Assembly: GCA_017163975.1 (NCBI GenBank)
Contig: JAFFSR010000278.1
Coordinates: 372,001-436,000 of the forward strand
Source of the DNA: Anastatus disparis
Taxonomy: Eukaryota; Arthropoda; Insecta; Hymenoptera; Eupelmidae
DNA length: 64,000 nucleotides
Direction of reading: 5' to 3'
Positions within the stretch are counted from its first letter, which is position 1. Each line of letters begins with the position of its first letter. Made by a program: the position numbers and the translations under genes. This document shows positions 44,521 to 55,800 of the stretch, in pieces. Under the pieces are notes generated by a model, which did no database searches, was not told the origin of the DNA, and saw only the letters and a program-made list of their open reading frames with translations.

Positions 44521-45480
44521 TTATTGTTTTTTATCAGTACAGATTCAATATGGCAAATTTAGATCACTCGAGCTATAAATAGTATAAGTGTTACGTCACG
44601 ACGTATCTTTTATTTGAAAATTTATCATTGCAAAAATATGTAGTTATTGATCAATCAGCTAATTTACCTTAGCAAGCATATTGTAAAATTAAGTCATTTG
44701 TTAAGAAACAAAGTGTAATACGATTTTCAGAATCAACAAAATAAGAACAATTACGAAGACTACATCAACCAGATTTACCACGTTAACCATATCATTCATT
44801 AAAAATTAAAATGCATAATGAGCATTGCTCCATCGATTGACATCAATTCAAAATTCAAATTATTAAACAATTCTTAAACAAGGTAGGGGTCATCAATATA
44901 AAAAGACTGATCAAATCAAGATTAACGCGCACTTTAAAGCAGGCACTTTTTCAAAGCAATTTATCAAAGATACAGTTATTACAACTATATTTCTCGAACT
45001 TTAAAATTATACAATTATTCGCGCAATATATTAAATCGCACTATATTCAGTTTATTATAAGAGTAACAAACAAAATCTCTATAATAAAAATATTAAATCA
45101 AGTGTACCTATTTATTGTCTGCCTGTATCTAATTAACGAAATCAAGGTAAGATCATTACAATGATATTTTGATCTAAATTTCTTTCAATTTTAGTATATT
45201 TAATCGTGAGAACGATTCATATCAATTAATATTGATAGAGCTTTTCTACCACTAGACTTAACTTTTAAACTAAACGTTTTAAAATCAAACTTAATTCTTT
45301 TATTCAATATTATAATAAAACATATAACAACAACATAATTAATTTTTAATTCTGTCCTAGTGTAAAGCCAGGACTTAACATTTTGGTTCTGGTACAAATT
45401 TTTAATTGAAGGATCGTATTAAATATACTTAAAGATTATTAGTATAAAAATATAATATTCAATTAGGAGTGAGAAATAAC
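44521..45480. other. Anonymous AT-rich DNA
   Basis: About 1 kb; no gene or repeat recognised. Confidence 0.45.
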
Positions 45481-46260
45481 AAAAATATATATAAAAGGCA
45501 GCTAACTAAATAAATTCAAAAGCACAATAAAGTGCAATGAAAAATATATATAAAGTGAAAACACACAAATGAAATGAAATATAAAGTGCAAATAAATAGA
45601 ATAAATGATATAAAGGGAAAATACATAAAATAAAAATACATAAATAAAATATATAAAGTGACGATATACAAGTGAAATAAAATATGAAGTGCAAATAAAT
45701 AAAATGAATAAATGAAATATATAAAGTGAAATAACATAAATGAAATATATAAAGTAGAATTAAATAAATGAAATAAAATATACAAAGCGCATATAAATAA
45801 TCTAAATAAAATAAAGATAAAATACAATATACAAGTGTAATCAAATAAAGAGATAAATATATCGAATAAATAAATATATTCAAAGCGCACATCATATCAA
45901 GTAAATAAAATAATATAATAAAATGTAAGCGCATAAATAATATTCATAAATCAAATCAAAGTGCATAAATAAATGAAATATTAAACACAAATAAATGAAG
46001 TGCAATCTAAAATAAATAAATATATACATAAATATTATAAAAAATTAAATACAAAGTGCATCGATAAATAAATGAAAATAATATATAAAACAAATAAAAA
46101 AATTTTAATTGAAATATATTGAAAACAAATAAAAGTGCAAATAATAATCATTAAAACAAAATATACACAAATTACTATACATACTTTAAATTATAATACA
46201 AATACAAATATTGAAATAAATTAAAAAAATATATATTTAATGCAAAAATAAAATCTATAA
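45481..46260. repeat. Degenerate AT-rich tandem repeat (ATAAAGTGCAAATAAAT)
   Basis: Short variable units of the type AATGAAATATAAAGTGCAAA recur across about 0.8 kb. Long minus-strand frames rich in Tyr, Phe, Leu and Ile come from this low complexity and are not called as genes. Confidence 0.75.
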
Positions 46261-46744
46261 ATCAATAGTCCTACATAAATGAAAATAATACACTTTTGGG
46301 AAATATTAAAATTCACGGTCAACAACAATTATTATTAAGAAAAAATTAAGTGAAGAAATTACAATAAATTTTCGTTATTAAATTAAAAATCACTACGATT
46401 TCAAAAACAATAATCCAATCTATATCTCTAAATTATTCGAATTTGATACATTAATAATATCAATATAATATTTTAATAAAGTATGAAATAAACAAACTAC
46501 ATCTTAATGTAGACATTGATCATCAAAATATTACAAAGTGTATCAAAGTCGTAAAAGTACAAACACAGCGAAAAATCTTTCGGTTACGATACGGTTTTGT
46601 ATATCAACAACAGCAAAAGGTCAGTGTATAACCATCAAGACATAAGTCAACAGTTGCACGACATTCTCTAATTTTATAAAACGAAATTAGGTCAATCTAA
46701 ATTCTTGAGTCAGCAACATCATAACAATTTGTGTTAAATAACAA
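46261..46744. other. Anonymous AT-rich DNA
   Basis: No gene or repeat recognised. Confidence 0.4.
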
Positions 46745-48600
46745 GTACCACTTTTTTTCTGTTTCTCCGGTTCTCCGGTTTTCCGCATTTGTTAAATGTG
46801 TCTAATCTTTTGGTAATAAGAGTAGCAATTTTTTATTGGGCCCTATATAATTAGTCCTCATTAGTCATGAGCATCTTTTCGGGCCATATTTTTTTGGGTC
46901 TTATATTTTTTTAGGCCTAATATTTTCTTAAGCCTTATATTTTTTTGGGTCCAATATTTTTTTGGTCTCTATATTTTTTTGGGCTTTATATTTTTTTGGG
47001 CCTTATATTTTCTTGCGCCCTATATTTTTTTGGGTCCAATATTTTTTTAGTCTATATTTTTTTAGGCTTTATATTTTTGGGCCTTATATTTTTTCGATTC
47101 CTATATATTCTTGGGCTCTATATTTTTTTGGGCCCTATATTTTTTTTTAATTTATATTTTCTTGGGTTCTATAATTTTTTGGGTCCTATTTTTTATTTAG
47201 CTCTATATTTTTCTGGGCCTTATATTTTTTTGAGCCCAATATTTTTTCAGACCCAATATTTTTCTGGGCCCAATATTTTTTTGGTCTCCATATTTTTTTG
47301 GGCTCTATATTTTTTTGGCTCTTATATTTTTTTGGACCCTATTTTTTTAGGCCCAATATTTTTTCGGGCCTAATATTTTTTTGGTCTCTATATATTTTGG
47401 GCTTTATAGTTTATTGGGCCTTATATTTTTTTGATTTTTATATTTTCTTGGGCTCTATATTTTTTGGGCCCAATATTTTTTTGATTTTTATTTATTATTG
47501 GGCTCTATATTTTTTTATGCCCCATATTTTCCTGGGCATAATATTTTTTCAAAATTAATATTTTCTTGGGTTTTATAATTTTTTTGGATCTTATATTTTA
47601 TTTAGCGCTATTTTTCTGGGCCTTATATTTTCAGGTCCTACATTTTTTTAAGTCCTTTTTTCTTTGGGCTTTATATCTTTTTTGGGCTTTATATTTTATT
47701 GGACTCTATATTTTTTTTGGCTTAATATTTTCTTGGACCCAATATTTATTCAATTTTTATATATTCTTGTGCTCTATATTTTTGAGCTCAATATTTTTTT
47801 TTAATTTACATTTTCTTGGGTTCTATAATTTTTTGAGTCCTATGTTCCATTTAGCTCTATATTTTTCTGAGCCTTATACTTTTCGGGCCCTTCTTTTTTT
47901 TGAGTTCTATTTTCTTTGGGCCTTATATTGTCTTGGGTTCTAATTTTTTTGAGCCAAATATTTTTTCGATTCTTATATATTCTCTGGCTCTATATTTTTT
48001 GGGCCCAATATTTTTTTTAAATTTATCTTTTCATGGGTTCTATAATTTTTTTGGGTTTTATATTTTATTTAGCTCTATATTTTTCTGGGTCTTTTATTTT
48101 TTAGGCTCTACATTTTTTTGAGTCCTATTTTCTTTGGGCCTCTTATTTCTTGGCTTCCATATTTTTTCTGGTCCTATATTACTCTAGGCCTTATATTTTT
48201 TTTCAACCTACTTTTTTTGAGTCTTTTTTTCTTTGTGCCTCTGATTTCTTTGAGCCAATTATTTTTTTGGGCCTTATTTTTTCCAACTTTCTTTTGGGTT
48301 TTATATTTTTCTAGGCACTATATTTTTCTTAAGCTTATATTTTTTTGGGCGCAATATTTTTTTTATTATCATATTTTCTTGGTCTCTATATTTATTTGGG
48401 CCAAATATTTGTCTAATTCTTTTAATTTTTTGGGCCTGATATTTTTTTTATTCTTATATTTACTTAGGCTCTATATTTTTTTGATTCTTATATTTTTTTG
48501 GGCTCTATATTTTTTTGGGCCTAATATTTGTCTGATCCTTTTATTTTTTTGATCCTAATATTTTTTCTTCTTATGTTTACTTTAGCTCTATATTTTGGGC
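46745..48600. repeat. GGGCC/poly-T minisatellite, array 3, with left leader
   Basis: The leader TTTCTCCGGTTCTCC, then TGTGTCTAATCTTTTGG, matches that of array 2. The array of about 1.7 kb has units such as CTATATTTTTTTGGGCC and TGATTCTTATATTTTC. It ends abruptly at about 48600, where HelB helicase sequence starts with no linker. Open frames up to about 140 codons exist in several frames and are artefacts. Confidence 0.92.
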
Positions 48601-49041
48601 TTTAAATTTAGTCATAATAAACTAAATTCAACTGAATTTTCAATAATGTTCATACGGCTTCAATGTCGTACAATTGGTAATGTTTGCCTGAAATCTCCTG
48701 ATACAATTACAGTTTTACCACCAAAGGGTTGGTTCACATCGCATAAATCTGAACCTTTTAAGGACGGGACTAGTCGATATTTCGACCACTCAAGTATCAT
48801 AATATTTTTGAGTGTTTCAACATAATATTATCCTCAAAATCAGTCAAAAATATTATGATACTTGAGTGGTCGAAATATCGACCAGTCCCGCCCTTAAAAG
48901 GTTAGAAAAAGACGATCGACCGCTTCAAATGCAAATTTTGAAGTCATGGATATTTACCCCAAATAATTATTTGTGTTCCCTTTAATTGTTTGCCTTCTGC
49001 AGAATTAGGCTTAGCATTACAAGTTGTACAATCTGTTATAT
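48601..49041 (-). pseudogene. Helitron HelB helicase, motif II/III part
   Basis: Minus-strand match to HelA 2580-2862 (Pif1 motif II/III region; plus-strand text TACCACCAAAGGGTTGG encodes PFGGK). It is truncated on its C-terminal side by array 3 and interrupted by MITE5 (48752-48903). Small deletions break the frame. The remaining helicase continues past PalC copy 2. Compared with HelA, all of the late motifs are gone. Confidence 0.8.
48752..48903. mobile_element. MITE5: 152-base near-perfect hairpin in HelB
   Basis: The ends AACCTTTTAAGG and CCTTAAAAGGTT are inverted. The arms TCGATATTTCGACCACTC and TATCATAATATTTTTG pair almost perfectly around a loop of about 35 bases. HelA at about 2718-2735 is uninterrupted. 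No clear target duplication can be read. Confidence 0.85.
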
Positions 49042-49045
49042 TTAA

Positions 49046-49433
49046 GAGGACGTTGTATCTCTCTATCGTTTTCTAATCGAAAAATGTAGGTTTTTCGAAA
49101 AACTAGTAGTTATTACTAGAAATCAATAGATGTCCGCAACTTGTACAGTAAAAAACAATATTTTTCTTAATGAGAACAAAATAATTTTGGTTCGTTTCCA
49201 AGAAAAATTTGACATACTTAAACATCATATTCTCTAGCCTAACTTATGATTTTGTAAGTATGTCAAGCATTTTTAGAAAACAAAGCATCAAAATTAATTT
49301 TTCTTTATCAGAAAAAAATATTGCTTTTTTCTGTAGAAGTTGCAGATAACTTTTAATCTCTATTAATAATCGTTAGTTTTTCCAAAAACCTACATTTTTC
49401 AATTAGAAAAGGATATAGAGATCCAGCGTCCTC
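49046..49433. mobile_element. PalC copy 2, in HelB, with proven TTAA target
   Basis: Ends GAGGACGTTGTATCTC and its mirror; TTAA lies on both sides (49042-49045 and 49434-49437). HelA reads TGTTATATTAAACGGTAG at this point, giving the empty site. The sequence is more diverged from copies 1 and 3 than those are from each other. Confidence 0.9.
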
Positions 49434-49437
49434 TTAA

Positions 49438-50131
49438 CGGTAGTTTAAATGTTGTATGCACGGTTTTTCCATCGACTAATAAATTCGCTGCTATAGCTGT
49501 CCAAGCTACACATAAATAATGTATAGTATGATATTTAAAATAAACTATTGAAACGATGAGCAAATAACTTTTTCCATTTCCACCTGGTCCATCTATATTT
49601 TCTTTACTATGATTGTTTGAACTTTTTATAATAGAGTTGAATATTTGCCTTTGTTTATCATTCAAAGAATTTATTTTCATTTCTAATTCATTGAGAATAT
49701 TATTATGATTAAAAATTGTTTGATTATCTTCTTCTATGAATGTGCTTATGTCAGGTAAATTAAAATCGTTTAAAGAAAATCCATCGACTTGTAAATTATT
49801 TTCAATAACATTTAATGCAAGATTTTCACCTATATTTTTTTTGTATTTAGGAGGGTATAACTTATCTTTATATTTTTTATATTAATCTCGTGCATTTATA
49901 GGATTATAAAAAACGCAAATAAAAGCATATAAAGGGATTCTGTTGAAGATGCTTCTTCCAAACATTCATCCCATTCTTCATCTTCATTAATTCGTTGTTT
50001 TACCTTAGCCACCTCGTAAAACGAATTGTACATCACATCATCAACAGTACGCAAAGCTTTAAAAGATGTGGCTCCTTTAACATGTAATAATAATAACCCA
50101 TGAAATAAGGTTCTCTATCTTTTGGACTTAC
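49438..50131 (-). pseudogene. Helitron HelB helicase, Walker A part
   Basis: Encodes the Walker A loop IDGPGGNGKSYLL with both glycines intact, followed by WTAIAANLLVDGKTVHTTF. Upstream is the linker with the KINSLNDKQRQIFNS text (compare KINSSNNKQRQIFDS in HelA). The codons for MF before the loop are lost by a small deletion. Further frame changes occur toward PalD1. This is the better preserved ATP-binding loop of the two paralogues. Confidence 0.83.
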
Positions 50132-50134
50132 TAA

Positions 50135-50807
50135 CAAGGAGAGTACATTGAATTTGGGTCCCGGATTTTCTTCTAGCGTCAGAACCTTTTTTCTTACATA
50201 AAATCATGAAAAAAGCCGCGTCCATTCGGTCCAATGCTCGTTTTTTTCCGAGTTATCAACAGTTTTGTCTGTTTTGTTTAAATATTTGCATCTGATTTAT
50301 AATTTTACAGTTTTCAAACTACTTATTCTATCAGATTGTTACTGATTGCATATTGAAATTGAGATTAAAACCTTTCGATTAAAAAAAAACGCGTCCAAAA
50401 AACTCAAGTTGTTAAAAACTTATGAAAAGATGAAAATTGAAATGAATTTTTGACTAAAATATTGCATTTATTTTCTATGCATTTTTTCAGCTAAATATTT
50501 GCGCTATTTTTATTCCCCCATAACTTTTTAACAACTTAAGCTTTTTGGACACTTTTTTTTAAATCGGAAGGTTTAAATCTCAACTTTAATATGCAATCAG
50601 TAAAAACCTTCTAGAATAAGTAGTTCGAAAACTGTAAAATTATAAAGCAGATGCAATTTTTTCAATAAAACAGACAAAACTGCTCATAGCTCGGAAAAAA
50701 TCGAGCGTTGGATCGAATGGACGCGGCTTTTTCCATGATTTTATGTAAGAAAAAAGATCCCAAAGCTACAAGAAAATCCAAGACCCAAATGCAATGCACT
50801 CTCCTTG
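50135..50807. mobile_element. PalD1: 673-base palindrome with TAA duplication
   Basis: The ends CAAGGAGAGTACATTG and CACTCTCCTTG are inverted; the arms run on through AAAAAAGCCGCGTCCATTCG. TAA lies on both sides (50132-50134 and 50808-50810), and HelA shows the single site (TTACTAAGTCC). TWA targets are typical of PIF/Harbinger-type elements. The end sequence is shared with PalD2, although the interiors differ. Confidence 0.9.
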
Positions 50808-50810
50808 TAA

Positions 50811-51400
50811 GTACATTCTACTAAGTATTCGTTTTCTTTTTTTTTTCTTGTATTTCACTTTACCAGTTTTTTATCAACTGTATAAAAATTTGGTATTTTT
50901 GAATACAAGTAATTCCGTGCTTCATAATCTTCTCTATTTAATTCAAAATATGCTGTTAATGGTGTTCCCACATTTTTTTGTATGATCATTTCTTCTTTTC
51001 CTTAAAAAAATACGTTTTGTTGATTTTCTTCATGAACGCTTAGACGTTTTATAGCATACCGAGAGAGTTTTGCCTCAACAAACATGATGCGCGACGCACT
51101 AGAAAAAGTGATGCGTTTTGCATCGTAAATCGCGCATACTGCTTCGCATTTCATAATTCATGCATCACTTTTTCTCGTGTATAAGTCGAAATACAGTGTG
51201 CGAGGTGGCGCGCCGCATCGAAAAATTCCATGCTTATTTAGACACGCATCGATATTTATCGTTAATGCGAGCCACCTTGTGGCCCGTTTTAAAAGCGCAC
51301 CATCGTTTATGATGCAAAACCTTCTCCGTGGTATGTGAAATAACATATAGAGGATATTCTCATAATCTATGCATTGCTTGAGGTGGACATAAATATCGTG
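50811..51400 (-). pseudogene. Helitron HelB Rep-helicase linker with MITE6
   Basis: Matches the HelA linker at 3610-3900 (plus-strand TGAATACAAGTAATTCCG, then TTTTGTATGATCATTTCTTC). MITE6 (51059-51331) splits it. Frameshifts are present, and no continuous frame remains. Confidence 0.75.
51059..51331. mobile_element. MITE6: 273-base TA-type element in HelB
   Basis: Inverted ends CCGAGAGAGTTTTGC and, in reverse complement, CCACGGAGAAGGTTTTGC. TA lies on both sides; HelA shows TTATAGTATGTGAAAT without the insert. The interior is rich in GCATCA/TGATGC words and in CG-containing palindromes (GGCGCGCC). Confidence 0.82.
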
Positions 51401-52594
51401 TAATAATGTATTGTTGGGTTTCGTCATATTCATATTCAACATTTTCACGATCGTCATTTTGAAAAGTGTCTTTATTTACTAATTGAAAATCCACATTTAC
51501 TTGATGTATTTTAATGTATGCACAATCATGACCTTTATAACAGTATTCGGATAAATATTTAATGCATTGTACAGAGAAACAAACTTCTACGTTTATGTGT
51601 GCATTAAATTTCAATAATAAGTAAGGGTTATAAGGAACAACAAAATCATTATCTGCAATTCTTTCTGTAAATTTATTTTTGGGAATTATTTTGACGCCAT
51701 CATTTTTACGTTTGTATAGTGGATATCCATTGGATGTAAATCTTGTTGTATTATTAAATTTTTTTGGAAAATTTTCAGTTCATTGTTTCGTATTTTTAAT
51801 CATACACGGACAATTTATATTTTGCATACCACAGGGACCGCGTATCATAAATTGTTTAACAATACTATATAATAAATATCTCTATTTGAGATTTCTGCAC
51901 TTATTATTTTATGAACTTTTTCGGGAATATCAAATTTATCATTTTTATCTAAGAGTAAAAACATATGCATATGCGGTAATTCTCGTTTCTGAAATTCAAT
52001 TGCATAACTATATGCAATACATTTTCCTAATATTCCCTTTTTTATTACTTAATTTTTGAATTCTTCTACTTTTTGATAAAATACTTTTGTTATAATATTT
52101 GGTCTATCTATTGCATTTTCATAAATTTCCAAGTTTTCAGTTATTTCTCTCCAATGTGGGTTACAGGTCATAGTTACAAAAAGGTCAGGTTTACCATGAT
52201 AATTTACAAGTGTCATTGAGTCAATGTAATTTTGTTTTAAAAATCGTGAACCTCCTGTAAAGTTTGACTGTAATATTATCATTTTTTCAATTTTCGAACA
52301 ATCTAATTCTTTTTTGTTATGTAAATAGTCCATAACACCTTTGTAACAATCACTTCTGAATACGTTCTGGTTTTTTCATATGAAATATAATCTGGAGGTT
52401 TCAATTTTTTCAAACGCATCAACCATGAACTGTTGAGATAATTTTCCCAAATGAAAGAATGAATTAAATTCATTTCTAACACTAAATCTATAATAACAAA
52501 ATTTCAAATTTGAAATATTAGATTTTTCAAATTTACTTTTCATATTCGACATCCATCCAAAACCACCATTAGGGTGAATAAGCGGATGTGTCAT
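51401..52594 (-). pseudogene. Helitron HelB Rep (HUH) domain
   Basis: Rolling-circle nuclease domain. Motif 1 reads LFVTMTCNPHW, the HUH motif reads EFQKRELPHMHM (the usual Gly before LPH is Glu), and the tyrosine motif reads IKYLSEYCYKGHD with both tyrosines. The frame changes between 52049 and 51614 by small deletions. Upstream text MTHPLIHPNGGFGWMSNM matches the pre-Rep region of Helitrons and HelA. The key catalytic residues therefore survive in both paralogues, although the frame is broken. Confidence 0.86.
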
Positions 52595-54091
52595 AGGATC
52601 TGTATGTTTGCTAATTTTTGGTATACTAATTGGTTTATCATACTTACAAGGAGAGTATTTGACCTCTGGGAAACGGATTTGGCTGAAACTGTAGGATATG
52701 ATTTTTTAATGAAAAAAAATGAATTTGTTTTTTTTCTTTTGTGCTAATAGGCCCTAGAGACAACGATATAGACATTTTTTCGAAAATATAGTAAAAAGAG
52801 GCCTTTATGAGAACTTGAATAACTAAACAGCCAAAACTCTTACAGAAAATTGTGTAGGAAATAAAATAAAATGCAAGTTAAAAGCTTTAATTTAAGCTAT
52901 GTTGCATTAAAAAATCTCATAAGGTTCAAAAGTTAAGCTATGTTGCATTAAAAAATCTCATAAGGTTCAAAAGTTACAGGCGATTAAAATATGCTAATGA
53001 AACAAGGTAAAAATTTAATCGTATGTTACATGCTGAAAATATTAATAAATATGTAGTAATTTTCAATTAGGCACAACTTTTGAACTACAAAAGCTTTTTT
53101 GATGTAACAAGGCTTAAATTAAAGTTTTTAACTTGTACTTTCTTCTGTTTTTCATGCATTTTTCTGTAAAAGTTTTAATTATTTAATTATTCAAGCTCTT
53201 ATAAACGCTTCTTTTCTCTATATTTTCGAAGAAATGTCTATATCTCCGTCTATAGGGCCTATTAGCACAAAATAAAAAATACGGGTTTATTTTTTTTCCA
53301 TCAAAGAATCGTATCCTGCAGTTTTAGATCCGTTTCCCGGTGGTCAAATACTACCCTTGTGAGAGTAAATGACAATATCACGTTCAATAAGAGGAAGATC
53401 GTCTTCTCCAACATATACTATTGCATCTTCATTACGGGTAGGTAGATTATATCTATTTTTATCCAAATTATTATTGCGAACAATAGACATAGTAACAGTT
53501 CTTGAAGGAGAATAGATTTTTGCACATCATTGTAGTTCTTCTTCTTCTACTTTATGCATTATTCCATAGGCTTCAGCATAAGGGTTAATGTCTCTTATCG
53601 AGATATCTAAATGTTTTAATAATATTAAATTTATGTTAAACTTATTCCGTTCAATCGTTGCTATTTCATTATCTAAAATATATAATTGTCCATATTTACG
53701 TGCTTCATCTTTATTAGGATGTAACGCATATACATTATGGTAAATTTGTCCACATATTCTAATAACTTGTGGTCCTTTACCCGGCAATGTATTAAAATTG
53801 GCACTAAAATTTGCGAATGTTAAAGCATCATTGTACAACCTAACATTTCGTTGAAAATCAATAATTTGATTCAGTTGCTAAAAACTTTAATTGTTTTGGG
53901 TAAAGAGAGTTTTCTAACAATTCTACTTTACCTTTATGGCAACAATTGGAGAAATCGTTACTTTTAGTATATTCAAAAGCAAAATGTTTCGCATTACAAT
54001 AAACACATGTATTTGTCATGGAACCAATGTTATTTTCAGGTATGAGATTTTCATCAAAATATATATTTGCTATATAATTAATCACTTTCAA
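52595..54091 (-). pseudogene. Helitron HelB N-terminal zinc-finger region, split by PalD2
   Basis: Preserves the N-terminal finger: CVYCNAKHF, then SNDFSNCCHKGKVELLENS, the spacing expected of the Helitron N-terminal zinc finger. It is followed in another frame by KGPQVIRICGQIYHNVYALHP, then NLILLKHLD. PalD2 copy b (52647-53359) is inserted near the Rep end. Stops and at least two frameshifts are present. Compared with HelA, this copy keeps the finger cysteines better. Confidence 0.8.
52647..53359. mobile_element. PalD2 copy b: 713-base palindrome in HelB
   Basis: The ends CAAGGAGAGTATTTGAC and GTCAAATACTACCCTTG are inverted (small differences). It is flanked by TTA on the left and TGA on the right; HelA has the single site CAGACTTAGGGTAC. 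It contains a 42-base tandem duplication (AGTTAAGCTATGTTGCATT twice near 52930). This is the youngest-looking copy of a family also found at the axes of PalG and PalH. Confidence 0.87.
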
Positions 54092-54099
54092 ATTAATTT

Positions 54100-55390
54100 T
54101 TTAAGTTAATATTTTTTCATTTAATTTCTTAAATTTGTTTTCTACTTTGCCCTTTATTGTTTTATCAATAACTTAGTCCAATACAATATTATGATTGTTA
54201 TTATAATTATTATTATTATTAATTATTGTCTTCAATTTTTCATCGTTTACACTTACTAAATGATGTCTTTAATTGACAAGAATCATATTTATGTTTTCCC
54301 TTTTTTCCATCTATTGGTTTATTTATTGTAGTATCATTATTAACATGTTTATTATCATCAATTTCTATTTGTTTACACCTTGTGCGTGATTCTTTTAATT
54401 GGTAACAATCATTTTTCACTTGTGTTTTCTTACTAATATCGTCGTTTTCCAATTTTTGATTTTTAATTTGTACCCTTCTTTCATATTCATTATATTGTTC
54501 ACTAATAACTTTTCTATAAGTCTCTTTTTTGCGTAATTTTTTTTTCTCATGCAATTTTTTCAATTTATTAGTATCTCTATTTTCAATTGATTTTATTTTT
54601 CATATCTTAATATTTTCAATTTTTTTTATATTTATTTGGTTGTTCTTCTTTCATTTTTATGTAAGCTTTTTTCTTACGTGTAGCTTCATTTGTACGTATT
54701 TGTTCCATTTTATCAGTACCCTTTTTTATCTTCGATTTTATTTTCGTTATTTTAGTATTTTTTCATTTTTCCTTATATTTAATGGGTTGTTTTTCTTTAA
54801 TTTTTATATTATCTTCTCTTTTACGTAAAGCTTCATTCGCACGTATTTGTACCAATTAATCAATACTCATTTTTTCCTTGAATTTCAATTTTGTTATCTT
54901 AGTATTTTATAATTTTTATCCATATTTTTTTGTTTTTTTTTTCTTTAATTTTTATATAAGCTTCTTTCTTACGTAAAGCCTTATTTGCACGTATTTGTTC
55001 CAATTTATTAGTACTCATTTTTTCCTTAAATTTCAATTTTGTTATCTTAGTATTTTCTAATTTCTCTTCATATTTATTTGGAATCTTTTCTTTGATTTTT
55101 ATATAAGCTTTTTTCTTACGTAAAGCCTCATTTGCACGTATTTGTTCCAATTTATCAATACTCATTTTTTCCTTGAATTTTAATTTTGTTATCTTAGTAT
55201 TTTCTAATTTTTCTTTATATTTTTCTGATTGTTTTTCTTCAATTTTTATATAAGCTTTTTTCTTACGTAAAGTTTATTGAACACGTCTTTGTTCTAATTT
55301 ATCATAATTCTTTTCTTTTGCATTTTCATAATAATGTCTTTCTCTGAAATTTTTTTATATTTATGTGATTGTTCTGTTACCAGTTTCCTA
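54100..55390 (-). pseudogene. Helitron HelB basic region with five 49-residue repeats
   Basis: Lysine-rich N-terminal part of RepHel. The unit of about 147 bases, core LRKKKAYIKIKEK preceded by KLEQIRANEA, appears at about 54656, 54800, 54947, 55098 and 55245. The open stretch 54899-55165 reads across two units (LEQIRANEALRKKKAYIKIK twice). Nearer the finger, 54240-54563 encodes another Lys/Arg-rich piece with paired NDCYQLKESRTRCKQ and YDSCQLKTSFSKCKR motifs. HelA and HelC have only two units. The frame is interrupted by stops and shifts. The role is not known; a charged DNA- or RNA-contacting segment is plausible. Confidence 0.75.
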
Positions 55391-55394
55391 TTAA

Positions 55395-55796
55395 CGGGAT
55401 TACGGAGCTGCAGCAATTGAGTTTTGCTTTTTTATTTTATCAATATCTTTTCAAATTCATAAATTAAACAAATATAATGACTTGTCCACACTAAAGCTAT
55501 ATTAATACAATAATTTTTGTTGAAATAAAAAATCATTTAGACTTGTTACTTTTTTATACGCTTGGATTGGAAATTAGATATCAAACTTGACAAATCTAAC
55601 CTTAAAATACAATACATCGCAAGTTTTTATTATAACTTCGTACGTATAATATTTTGGAGAATTTCTTGAGTTGTCCGCACTAGAGTTTAATCTTACAAAT
55701 TTTCACTTTGTAACGAAAAAACTTGATTAAACGTATCGTTTATTCATTAGATAGGATTGGAAATATTATTAGGAGGCGGGCAGCTTCGTCATGCTT
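55395..55796. mobile_element. MITE7 copy b, flanked by TTAA
   Basis: 402 bases with ends CGGGATTACGGAGCTGC and, in reverse complement, AAGCATGACGAAGCTGC. TTAA lies at 55391-55394 and 55797-55800. Same site as copy a in HelA, so it was present before the two Helitrons separated. Confidence 0.82.
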
Positions 55797-55800
55797 TTAA

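Noticed and set aside
45506..45934. Two long minus-strand frames of Tyr/Phe/Leu/Ile
   Set aside because: Low-complexity ATAAAGTGCAAATAAAT repeat; no hydrophobicity pattern beyond composition.
46945..48552. Open frames up to 144 codons in array 3
   Set aside because: Repeat-driven, present in several frames, no start context or domain.
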